Assembly (NCBI GenBank): GCA_002792755.1
Contig: PFOY01000004.1
Span: forward strand, 1-16,427
DNA from: Candidatus Nomurabacteria bacterium CG_4_10_14_0_2_um_filter_30_12
GTDB lineage: Bacteria > Patescibacteriota > Minisyncoccia > Phycocordibacterales > UBA9973
Length of the DNA stretch: 16,427 nucleotides
Reading direction: 5' to 3'
Under the pieces are notes generated by a model that saw only the letters and a program-made list of their open reading frames with translations, searched no databases and was not told the DNA's origin. Positions 6,080 to 12,676 of this stretch are shown here, one piece after another (within the stretch, counting starts at the first letter, position 1; the number at the start of each line of letters is the position of its first letter). A program made the position numbers and the translations under genes.

Positions 6080-8353
6080 CTATTTAAGTTTTGATAGCTT
6101 GTGTGGATTATGATTTTCACAAGATTTATTGCTGCATCTTTCAGGAATTGTTTTTGTACCTTCCATCATTAATGAATCACATTTTTTACATATTTTACCA
6201 GTGGGTTTTGCTTTTATTGCATACTTACAATCAGGATAATTTGAGCAAGAATAAAATACACCAAAGCGTCCTCTACGTTCACTTATGTCACCTTTTTTAC
6301 ATACAGGACAAATGATACCAGTCCTTTTTTTTGCTTCTTCTGCCTCATCTTTTTTGATAAATTTACATTTTGGATAGCGTGAACAAGAAATAAAAGTACC
6401 TGTTCCATCTCGTCTTTCTTTTATTATTAATTTACCGCCATATACTTTCTTCTTTTTTTCTCCTGCCTGCGCAGGCAGGCCACAATCGGGACACATTTCT
6501 CCTGTTTCTTTTGGACCTTCTAGTTCTGTTCCATCTAGACGAAGAGCACCATCACATTCTGGATATTTATTACAAGAATAGAATTTACCACCACGAGAAA
6601 GCTTGATGATCATTTTGCCTTTACATTTTGGACATTTTATATTTTCTGGTGCGTCTCCTAAGTTTGTTGCTTTTTCTAATTTTTCTTTTATTTTTATTTC
6701 TTTTAAAAATGGTCCATAGAAATCTTTCAAGGTCTTTTCATATTTACGTTCTCCACGAGATATTTCATCTAGCTCATCTTCCATCTCTGCTGTAAATGTA
6801 TCAGAAATATAATTTGCAAAATGTGTTTCCAAAAAGTCTGACACTACTTCACCAACATCAGTAGGGAATAATGTTTTATTTTCTTTTCTCACATATTCAC
6901 GGTCTTCAAGTGTTTTCATTATAGAAGCATAAGTAGAAGGTCTACCTATATCACGAGCCTCTAACTCTTTAATAAGCCCAGCTTCACTGTATCTGTTTGG
7001 TGGTTCTGTAAATTTCTCTTCTTTTATTAAATTAAGTAATTTTAATTTTTCTCCCTTTTTTGTTTCTGGTAATTCAATATCTTCTCCGGTGCTATCTTTG
7101 TTTACTTCAAGCCAACCTCTAAAAAGAATTCTTGAACCAGTAGCAGTAAAATCAGGAAATTCAAAGTCTGCGGAAGCCTTGCTTCCGCGAGTACGCGAAA
7201 GCAAGGCTTCCGCATTAATATTTGCACTTATTTTTGTTTTTAGTAATCTTGCGTCAGTCATTTGGGATGATACGGTACGTTCCCAAATTAATTTATAAAG
7301 TCTTTGTTGCTCATCTGTACCAGCTCCTATATTCTCTATATGAGTCGGACGAATGGCTTCATGTGCTTCTTGTGCATTTTTGGATTTAGTTTTATAAATT
7401 CTAGATTGAGCGTATTCTTTACCATATTTTTTTTCAACAAGAGAAAGGATTTGTGTTTGAGCGATGGTAGATAGATTTGTACTGTCTGTCCTCATATACG
7501 TGATATGACCAGCTTCATAAAGTTTTTGTGCTATTTGCATTGTCCTCGAAGGTGAATATGAAAGACGAGAGCTTGCAGTCTGTTGTAATGTAGAAGTTGT
7601 AAATGGAGCACGTGGAACTCTTTTTTGTTCTGTTTCTTTTATATCTTTAACTTGCCAATCTTTTTCTTTGCCTTCTTTTAATATTTTCTCAACTAGTTCT
7701 AGATCTTTTTGCTCTTTTGAGCAAGTAAGTGTAAGCTTTCCCTTTTTTTCTGTTTCAAAAAGACCTAAAAGCTTCCAGTATTGTTCAGGAATAAAAGCAC
7801 GGATTTCTCTTTCGCGTTCCATTATTATTCGAAGTGCAGGGGATTGTACTCGCCCTGCTGAGAGTCCATAGCGTACTTTTTTCCAAATTATACCTGAAAG
7901 ATCATATCCAACTAGTCTGTCTAATACGCGCCTTGCTTCTTGAGCTTTTCTTAAATTTATATCTACATCTCTTGGACTTTTTAAGGCTTCTAGAACTGCA
8001 TCTTTTGTTATTTCATAAAAAGCTACACGCTTAGGTTTTATTTTTATTTTTTTATCTTCTTTTAATAATTCTTCAATATGCCAAGCGATAGCTTCTCCTT
8101 CACGGTCAGGGTCTGTCGCTAATAAAATTTCAGTCGCTTTTTCTCCTAATGTTTGAAGTTCGTGAACAACTTTTTCTTTTCCTTTTGAAATTTCGTAATG
8201 AGGTATAAATCCACCTTCTATATCGATAGCATCTTTGTTTGATTTTGGTAAATCACGAATATGTCCAATAGAAGCACGCACTGTATATACGCCTTCTAAA
8301 TATTTTTCTATTGTTTTTGCTTTTGATGGTGACTCAACAATAAGTAATTTCAT
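6080..8353 (-). CDS. topA: DNA topoisomerase I
   Basis: Type IA topoisomerase that relaxes negative supercoils by cutting one strand. In the 757 residues the Toprim domain begins MKLLIVESPSKAKTI with catalytic E7, and ATDPDREGEAIAWH (79-92) gives the metal-binding acidic triad. SAGRVQSPALR is present, and GHITYMRTDS (282-291) carries the active-site Tyr286. GLIKELEARDIGRPSTYA is also present. Four C-terminal zinc-ribbon-like modules follow (CPKC, CPDC, CPVC and CKKC groups, about 590-750). Two insertions stand out: residues 381-395 are encoded by a 46-bp GC-rich hairpin, and about 625-631 by an 18-bp palindrome inside the second zinc module. Both are in frame and absent from typical TopA. No -10 hexamer is seen close to the ATG; the upstream region is a CTAG-rich dyad. 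Confidence 0.96.
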   Translation of the reverse strand: MKLLIVESPSKAKTIEKYLEGVYTVRASIGHIRDLPKSNKDAIDIEGGFIPHYEISKGKEKVVHELQTLGEKATEILLATDPDREGEAIAWHIEELLKEDKKIKIKPKRVAFYEITKDAVLEALKSPRDVDINLRKAQEARRVLDRLVGYDLSGIIWKKVRYGLSAGRVQSPALRIIMEREREIRAFIPEQYWKLLGLFETEKKGKLTLTCSKEQKDLELVEKILKEGKEKDWQVKDIKETEQKRVPRAPFTTSTLQQTASSRLSYSPSRTMQIAQKLYEAGHITYMRTDSTNLSTIAQTQILSLVEKKYGKEYAQSRIYKTKSKNAQEAHEAIRPTHIENIGAGTDEQQRLYKLIWERTVSSQMTDARLLKTKISANINAEALLSRTRGSKASADFEFPDFTATGSRILFRGWLEVNKDSTGEDIELPETKKGEKLKLLNLIKEEKFTEPPNRYSEAGLIKELEARDIGRPSTYASIMKTLEDREYVRKENKTLFPTDVGEVVSDFLETHFANYISDTFTAEMEDELDEISRGERKYEKTLKDFYGPFLKEIKIKEKLEKATNLGDAPENIKCPKCKGKMIIKLSRGGKFYSCNKYPECDGALRLDGTELEGPKETGEMCPDCGLPAQAGEKKKKVYGGKLIIKERRDGTGTFISCSRYPKCKFIKKDEAEEAKKRTGIICPVCKKGDISERRGRFGVFYSCSNYPDCKYAIKAKPTGKICKKCDSLMMEGTKTIPERCSNKSCENHNPHKLSKLK
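6462..6479. repeat. 18-bp GC-rich palindrome inside topA
   Basis: CCTGCCTGCGCAGGCAGG is a perfect palindrome in AT-rich surroundings. It is translated in topA as Leu-Pro-Ala-Gln-Ala-Gly, after CPDCG of the second zinc ribbon, lengthening the loop between the two cysteine pairs. The composition unlike that of the gene suggests an inserted repeat. Confidence 0.85.
7169..7214. repeat. 46-bp inverted-repeat element inserted in frame in topA
   Basis: Two 21-nt arms (7169-7189 and 7194-7214) are reverse complements with one mismatch and a 4-nt loop AGTA. The arms start TGCGGAAGCC. The region is GC-rich, unlike topA. In topA it encodes residues 381-395 (AEALLSRTRGSKASA) between SANIN and DFEFPDF, at a point where usual TopA proteins have a short loop. 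Confidence 0.88.
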
Positions 8354-8354
8354 A

Positions 8355-8434
8355 TGAATTAGGTTCTAGGTTTTAGTTTCTAGTTTCTAGAATTTTCACT
8401 AGCCACTAGCAACTAGTCACTAGTACCTAATTCA
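8355..8434. repeat. CTAG-rich long dyad upstream of topA
   Basis: TGAATTAGGT (8355-8364) and ACCTAATTCA (8425-8434) form perfect 10-bp outer arms. Inside, seven or so CTAG tetranucleotides spaced about 7-10 bp form imperfect arms that still pair in the pattern CTAG-TAGTT-CTAGT-CTAG. It starts one base after the topA ATG, so it lies in the leader or promoter of topA. The region between topA and the gene at 8517 otherwise holds only that gene's promoter. Confidence 0.75.
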
Positions 8435-8501
8435 CAGTATTACACGAAACATATTTTTTTTGCAAATTTTAAATAAATTATTAGGATAATGTTAAGTTAT
8501 T

Positions 8502-8510
8502 TGAGATAAT
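8502..8510 (+). promoter_or_regulatory. Extended -10 promoter of the 8517 gene, leaderless type
   Basis: TGAGATAAT is an extended -10 followed by 6 nt (AAATAA) and ATG at 8517. A weak TTAGGA lies 18 nt further upstream. No Shine-Dalgarno is seen. Confidence 0.45.
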
Positions 8511-8516
8511 AAATAA

Positions 8517-8993
8517 ATGAAAGAAAATTCAAATTTTTATGTAGATGAAAATTTAAAATTAAAAGAATATTTAGAAAAAGCAAAAACTTTATATATAAAA
8601 AATAATGAAATTTACTGCCCATATTTTCAACAAAAGATAACTTTAAATTCTGATGGGTTTAATCACTTACAATTTAAACCTAATCGTATGCCTAGAAATA
8701 TCAGTGCTCAAATAAGAAAATTAAGTCTTTTAAAAAGAGCTTTAGAAATAATTCCTAAAATAGGAACCCTTCAAGAGTATAGAACAAGAATTGAAAAGGT
8801 TGGCAAAAAAGGAAATGATAATTTTTTCAAAACTAAAAATGTCCAATATTGGGGATTTCATGCAATTTTACAAGATAAGAAAAATAAGATAATTATTGTT
8901 TTAAAACAAATTGGTGACGGAAAAATAATTTTTTGGAGTGTAATGGCTGATAGCAAACAAAAATTATATAAAGATGGTATAGAAGAAGAATAA
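8517..8993 (+). CDS. Hypothetical protein, possibly a BECR-fold nuclease
   Basis: A 158-residue soluble protein with no signal peptide or membrane segment. I do not recognise it with certainty. A region IYCPYFQQKITLNSDGFNHL (33-52) is followed by a basic helix and KIGTLQEYRTRIEK. A closing block YWGFHAILQDKKNKIIIVLK, then QIGDGKIIFWSVM, has alternating strands with conserved-looking His, Arg/Lys and Ser. The order His-helix, Y/R, then strands ending in GxGK-x3-FWSV recalls the small Barnase/EndoU/ColicinE5-RelE (BECR) nucleases found in phage and mobile proteins. This is a resemblance only. It is a monocistronic gene with its own leaderless-type promoter and a strong terminator immediately after the stop. 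No antitoxin-like partner overlaps it. Confidence 0.6.
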   Translation: MKENSNFYVDENLKLKEYLEKAKTLYIKNNEIYCPYFQQKITLNSDGFNHLQFKPNRMPRNISAQIRKLSLLKRALEIIPKIGTLQEYRTRIEKVGKKGNDNFFKTKNVQYWGFHAILQDKKNKIIIVLKQIGDGKIIFWSVMADSKQKLYKDGIEEE

Positions 8994-8995
8994 AT

Positions 8996-9025
8996 AAAAA
9001 AATCCCAAAAATCTGGGGTTTTTTT
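8996..9025 (+). terminator. Rho-independent terminator after the 8517 gene
   Basis: AATCCCA (9001-9007) pairs with TGGGGTT (9014-9020) around a 6-nt loop, is extended by flanking A and T runs, and ends in a T tract (9019-9025). It begins 2 nt after the stop codon. Confidence 0.85.
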
Positions 9026-9027
9026 AT

Positions 9028-9085
9028 GTACCTGTCTTCAGCTTAGGAAATCCTTAGCCGAGAAGGGGCTTTCGCCCACAGGCAC
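9028..9085. repeat. 58-bp structured element (three-way-junction fold), function unknown
   Basis: Outer arms 9028-9035 and 9078-9085 pair 7 of 8. Inside are GCTTAGGA-AA-TCCTTAGC (9041-9058, one mismatch) and GGGC-TTTC-GCCC (9066-9077). The result is a compact three-helix shape with higher GC than its surroundings. It follows the terminator directly and has no recognised riboswitch motif. It could be an ncRNA or another palindromic repeat. The remainder of the gene-free stretch to 9249 holds a weak TATAAT at 9191-9196 and nothing else I can support. Confidence 0.55.
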
Positions 9086-9249
9086 ATTTATATAGTATCA
9101 AATTTTTAAGAAAAAAGCAATATTTTTTTAAAACTGTGGATAAATCGAAATATATCTTTTAGGTAGATTTCTCAAAGCCTTTCGGCACTTTATAATATAA
9201 GTATAACAGAATGTTTAATACAACTAAATACTATGGTGTATAACTTTAA

Positions 9250-9277
9250 TTGGAAAATAGAATTGTAGTGTTATAAT
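9250..9277 (+). promoter_or_regulatory. Promoter of the 9286/9638 gene pair, leaderless type
   Basis: -35 TTGGAA (9250-9255), a 16-nt spacer and -10 TATAAT (9272-9277) are followed by 8 nt and then ATG at 9286. There is no Shine-Dalgarno. Confidence 0.6.
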
Positions 9278-9285
9278 TATAAGAT

Positions 9286-9654
9286 ATGAAGATAGAAGAA
9301 GCTAAAAAAATTTTTAATGAGTGGCATCAATATATGGAAATAGCTTCTAAGCTAGATAAAGTCTTTATGACTGGTATTCCAGAATCATTTTTACCATATC
9401 CTAAAAATACCATTCGTGAATCATTAAATATTGTTAAAAAATTTTATTATGATGTTGGAGATATCAAAAATGCTGATTCTACGACAAGTACAGAGATTCT
9501 TTTTCTTGATTCACATATAGACGACGAAGAAGCTATTAATAAGATTGTTGATAGTTGGGTGTTAAAAAATCTTGAACTTAGGAAAACAATTATTGAAGAA
9601 TTAAAAAAAGTTCGTGATAGTTGGTTAGAAAAAAAATATGAAAAAATCAAATAA
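9286..9654 (+). CDS. Hypothetical protein, first gene of an overlapping pair
   Basis: A 122-residue soluble, acidic-to-neutral protein predicted to be mostly helical, without signal or membrane segment. It opens MKIEEAKKIFNEWHQYMEIA, has a central segment with IPESFLPYPKNTIRESLNIV, and ends in a charged helix with KKVRDSWLEKKYEKIK. I do not recognise the family. It has no nucleotidyltransferase GSx10DxD motif, so it is not the MNT partner usually seen with HEPN proteins. Its last 17 nt overlap the start of the next gene in another frame, so the two are probably translated together and may act together. It is preceded by a clear leaderless-type promoter. Confidence 0.65.
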   Translation: MKIEEAKKIFNEWHQYMEIASKLDKVFMTGIPESFLPYPKNTIRESLNIVKKFYYDVGDIKNADSTTSTEILFLDSHIDDEEAINKIVDSWVLKNLELRKTIIEELKKVRDSWLEKKYEKIK

Positions 9655-10249
9655 AGATAAACACTACAATTGGTTAATGGGAGCTGATATGTATTTAGCT
9701 GCGTCAATTATTCTTTGTAAAGAAATGTTAATTTTTTATAAATCTCCTAATTCAATTTTTAATTCAGATCAAAGAATAGATAAAAAATGTGGTTTTACTT
9801 CTAATAATCCTGATTATGAAATGCTTTTGCCTGTAATTTTTAATTTAAAACACGGAATAGAACTTTATTTAAAAGCATTAACAATGCAAACTGATATTAA
9901 TTTGGTGTATTCACAATCACACGATTTAATAGCATTATTAAATATTCTCATTTTAAAAATAAAAGACAATCATATTAGTAATTCAATGTTGAAGATTTTA
10001 GATTATGATATAAGGAAGATTGTTGAAAAATATTATTTTGGTTTATATGCTTTTGCACAAGAACGTGTTTATCCAGATATTAACAATGAAGCAGAGCGTT
10101 ATCCAGAATATAAAAATCCTAATTGTTACAAAATAGAAAATTTATGTAATATCAATATGAATGTTTTGTTGAATGAAATTATAAATGATTGTGTTTTTGT
10201 TCAAAAGTTACTAAGAGAAGATATTTTAAAAAAATTAAAAATAATATAG
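9638..10249 (+). CDS. HEPN-like domain protein, second gene of the pair
   Basis: A 203-residue helical protein. The segment LPVIFNLKHGIELYLKALTM (64-83) followed by YSQSHDLIALLN (91-102) matches the pattern of HEPN domains (a K-x2-E-x2-LKAL helix, then a T/S-H-D-L turn). HEPN proteins are often RNases or accessory subunits in toxin-antitoxin and defence systems. The catalytic R-x(4-6)-H motif is not found, so an RNase role is not supported by sequence. The start overlaps the upstream gene by 17 nt and has no recognisable Shine-Dalgarno, suggesting coupling. It converges on dprA with 7 bp between stops. The role could be abortive infection or simply a structural HEPN protein; the domain call is moderate. 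Confidence 0.65.
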   Translation: MKKSNKDKHYNWLMGADMYLAASIILCKEMLIFYKSPNSIFNSDQRIDKKCGFTSNNPDYEMLLPVIFNLKHGIELYLKALTMQTDINLVYSQSHDLIALLNILILKIKDNHISNSMLKILDYDIRKIVEKYYFGLYAFAQERVYPDINNEAERYPEYKNPNCYKIENLCNINMNVLLNEIINDCVFVQKLLREDILKKLKII

Positions 10250-10256
10250 ATTTTAT

Positions 10257-11120
10257 TTAACCCAATCGTATATCTCCCATTTCTTCTTTTATTAATTCTT
10301 TTATTTCCATTATTGAGAGAATTGCATTTGCATTTGGAATTGGCATTTTCATTGCTCTTATTAAATCATCTCTTGGGATAGGTTCACGAAGTAAATCTAC
10401 AACCTTTTTTTCTTCAGGTGATAAATCTGCAAAAAGTTTTGCTTGTTTTTCTTCATCTTTTGGTTTTTCAAATCCTAATGCTTCTAATACATCTTCTGGA
10501 CAAGTCACAGGCGTAGCTCCTTGTCGTATTAATCTATTGGTACCTTTTGAGCTTGAAGAGAATATTGATCCAGGGACAGCAAGTACATCTCTATTATATT
10601 CAGTCGCAAGTCTTGCTGTGATAAGTGTACCTGATTTTTCTTCAGCTTCTATTATTAAAACTGATTTAGAAATTCCTGCCATTAATCTATTTCGCATAGG
10701 GAAGCTCCATTGAGTAGCTTTAAAATCTGGCTCGAATTCTGAAATTAAACATCCACCACTTTCCACGACTTCTCTCATAAGTCTCACATTTGTTTTTGGA
10801 TATATTGCTTCATCTCCTAAACCTGAACCAGGAAATACTATTGTCTTTAAACCTGTTTGAATTGCTTTTTTATGAGAGATTGTATCTATACCAATAGCAA
10901 AACCAGAAACTATAACTATAGGATATCCTTTCAGACCTGCGATTATTTTTTCACAAGTTTCTCTTCCATATGAAGTAAACTTACGAGAGCCCACAACACA
11001 TAAATAAATTAGATTTTTATCTGTAGGTAAGTCACCAATAATCCATAAATCTTCTGGTGGTTGTGGAATTTCTAATAATGCAGCAGGGAATTCTTTTTTT
11101 AGTAGTTTTCTAATTTTCAT
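10257..11120 (-). CDS. dprA: DNA-processing protein DprA/Smf
   Basis: DprA binds incoming single-stranded DNA during natural transformation and loads RecA. The 287-residue protein is a Rossmann-like DprA core: VVGSRKFTSYG (42-52), IVSGFAIGIDTISHKKAI (70-87), VFPGSGLGDEAIYPKTN (95-111), SEFEPDFKATQWSFPMRNRL (127-146), VLIIEAEEKSGTLITARLA (154-172) and AVPGSIFSSSSKGTNRLI (181-198). The SGTL and GTNRLI motifs are hallmarks. A short winged-helix C-terminal domain follows (about 230-287). The N-terminal SAM-like domain is nearly absent, as the core starts by residue 40. The element at 11147-11301 lies immediately upstream. Confidence 0.95.
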   Translation of the reverse strand: MKIRKLLKKEFPAALLEIPQPPEDLWIIGDLPTDKNLIYLCVVGSRKFTSYGRETCEKIIAGLKGYPIVIVSGFAIGIDTISHKKAIQTGLKTIVFPGSGLGDEAIYPKTNVRLMREVVESGGCLISEFEPDFKATQWSFPMRNRLMAGISKSVLIIEAEEKSGTLITARLATEYNRDVLAVPGSIFSSSSKGTNRLIRQGATPVTCPEDVLEALGFEKPKDEEKQAKLFADLSPEEKKVVDLLREPIPRDDLIRAMKMPIPNANAILSIMEIKELIKEEMGDIRLG

Positions 11121-11146
11121 ACAAAAATAAGTTAAGAAAATATTTT

Positions 11147-11301
11147 AAACATACACAAATAATGTCTTTTATAAAACACGACATATTTGCAAGCTTGCAA
11201 ATTGTTATGCTCGTCGTTCAAGAAAAATATAGTCGGAATACCTCCTTATTTTTCTAAACTCCTGTGCAATGTTTTCTAAAAGACATTATTTGTGTATGTT
11301 T
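11147..11301 (+). repeat. Nested-hairpin element, copy 1
   Basis: Perfect 24-bp outer arms (11147-11170 and 11278-11301) extend inward to 32 bp with one mismatch. Inside lies an 18-bp perfect palindrome centred on AAGCTT (11185-11202). After 5 nt comes a 62-bp core (11208-11269) with its own 9-bp hairpin, AGAAAAATA (11221-11229) with TATTTTTCT (11247-11255) and a 17-nt loop. The core is found again, inverted, at 13574-13635. The element fills the dprA-serS gap; its right arm touches the serS -35. The strand is assigned by core orientation only. The right arm is followed by T-rich sequence, so it may also terminate transcription. Confidence 0.9.
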
Positions 11302-11329
11302 TGTAATTATACTATTTATAATATATAAT
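11301..11329 (+). promoter_or_regulatory. serS promoter, leaderless type
   Basis: -35 TTGTAA (11301-11306), a 17-nt spacer and -10 TATAAT (11324-11329) are followed by 7 nt and then ATG. There is no Shine-Dalgarno. There is no room for a T-box or other leader. Confidence 0.65.
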
Positions 11330-11336
11330 AGATATT

Positions 11337-12647
11337 ATGTTAGATATAAAATTCATCAGAGATAATAAAGATATCGTTCAAGAAGGAGCAAAAAGGAAGC
11401 GAGTTGAGATTGATATTGAGAAGCTTCTCGTATTAGATGATGAACGTATAAAACAATTAAAAGAAGTTGAAGATTTAAGAAGTGAAGTAAATAAAGTATC
11501 TCAAGATATTGCTCGCAACCAAGATCAAGCACTAAAAATTCAATTGATTGAAGAGATGCGAATTGTTAAAGAAGATATTAAGCAAAAAGAAGAGAAATTG
11601 AAAGTGACGATGGAAGAATGGCAAAAAATGATGTTATTAATTCCAAATGTTACTTCTCCAGATGTTCCTGAAGGGCCAGATGAATCTGGAAATGTTGTAA
11701 TTAGAAATTGGGGTGAGAAAACTATGTTTGAATTTACACCAAAGGAACATTATGAGATAGGTGAAAAACTCAAAATTATAGACAATCAAACTGCGGCTGA
11801 AGTTTCAGGAGCGAGATTTACTTATTTAAAAGGGGATTTAGTTTTAATGCAATTTGCTCTTATTAATTTTTTATTAGAAATTTTGGGAAATAAAGAAATT
11901 TTAGAAAAGATTGCAAAAGATAAAAATATTAATATAGACCCTAAGCCATTTATTCCTGTTGTCCCTCCATTTATGGTAAAACCAAATACATATTTAAAAA
12001 TGGCTAGACTTGATCCAAAGGAAGACAAATATCATTTAGTCGCTGATGATATGTATCTTGTGGGTAGTGCAGAACATTCTCTTGGGCCTATGCATATGAA
12101 TCAAATTATTGATGAGAAAGATATGCCAATACGTTATGTTGGTTATTCTCCAGCTTTTAGAAGAGAAGCAGGGAGTTATGGAAAAGACACAAAAGGAATT
12201 CTTAGGATGCATCAATTTGAGAAATTAGAAATGGAGACTTTTTGTTTACCAGAGAATTCTATTCAAGAACAAGAATTTTTAGTAGCTATTCAAGAATATT
12301 TTTTACAAATGTTAAAACTTCCTTATCAAGTTGTTTTGATTTGTACAGGAGATATGGGTAAGCCTGATTATCGTCAGATAGATATAGAGACATGGATGCC
12401 TGGACAAAATACATATAGAGAGACACATACAGCTGATTTAATGACAAGTTTTCAATCAAGAAGATTAAATACTAAAGTTAAACGTATAGATGGAAAAGTA
12501 GAGCTTGTCCATATGAATGATGCTACTATTTGTGCTATAGGTAGGACACTCATTGCAATACTTGAGAACTATCAACAGATTGATGGTTCTGTCAAAATTC
12601 CTGAAGTTTTGAGAAAATATATGGGAAATAAAGAGTTTATAAAGTAG
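11337..12647 (+). CDS. serS: Serine--tRNA ligase
   Basis: Class II aminoacyl-tRNA synthetase that charges tRNA-Ser in the cytoplasm. The 436 residues begin MLDIKFIRDNKDIVQEGAKR, the start of the long coiled-coil arm (about 25-105) that grips the tRNA-Ser variable arm. Then come the transition motif PNVTSPDVPEGPDESGN, EVSGARFTYLKGDLVLM, and motif 2 as FRREAGSYGKDTKGILRMHQ (274-293). TADLMTSFQSRRLN and motif 3 with AIGRTLIAILENYQQIDGS follow. The usual NGS before motif 3 reads NDA here, a variation in the serine-side loop. The length is normal. It stands alone behind its own promoter, with ftsQ 29 bp downstream on the same strand. Confidence 0.97.
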   Translation: MLDIKFIRDNKDIVQEGAKRKRVEIDIEKLLVLDDERIKQLKEVEDLRSEVNKVSQDIARNQDQALKIQLIEEMRIVKEDIKQKEEKLKVTMEEWQKMMLLIPNVTSPDVPEGPDESGNVVIRNWGEKTMFEFTPKEHYEIGEKLKIIDNQTAAEVSGARFTYLKGDLVLMQFALINFLLEILGNKEILEKIAKDKNINIDPKPFIPVVPPFMVKPNTYLKMARLDPKEDKYHLVADDMYLVGSAEHSLGPMHMNQIIDEKDMPIRYVGYSPAFRREAGSYGKDTKGILRMHQFEKLEMETFCLPENSIQEQEFLVAIQEYFLQMLKLPYQVVLICTGDMGKPDYRQIDIETWMPGQNTYRETHTADLMTSFQSRRLNTKVKRIDGKVELVHMNDATICAIGRTLIAILENYQQIDGSVKIPEVLRKYMGNKEFIK

Positions 12648-12676
12648 AAAGTTTGTAAAGTTATAAAGTAAATAAA

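Noticed and set aside
6091..8034. Several 66-74-codon plus-strand frames in topA
   Set aside because: They are antisense shadows of an unambiguous topA gene without their own start signals.
8355..8434. CRISPR array
   Set aside because: The repeated unit is only CTAG with 3-6 nt between copies, and there are no spacers or cas genes.
9447..9707. Minus-strand 86-codon frame across the 9286/9638 overlap
   Set aside because: Both plus-strand genes have better support (promoter, coupled overlap, HEPN-like motif); the reverse frame is Ser/Leu/Phe-rich low-complexity.
9638..10249. Catalytic HEPN RNase
   Set aside because: Each Arg in the protein was checked for a His 5-7 residues later and none was found, so only the domain resemblance is kept.
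11147..11301. Integron attC site
   Set aside because: The variable arms and conserved centre are suggestive, but the GTTRRRY/RYYYAAC end motifs are not present and there is no integrase or cassette array.
11147..11336. T-box or other riboswitch in front of serS
   Set aside because: No TGGNACCGCG-type T-box motif is seen, the serS promoter lies downstream of the structured element, and the same element occurs inverted next to an unrelated gene.
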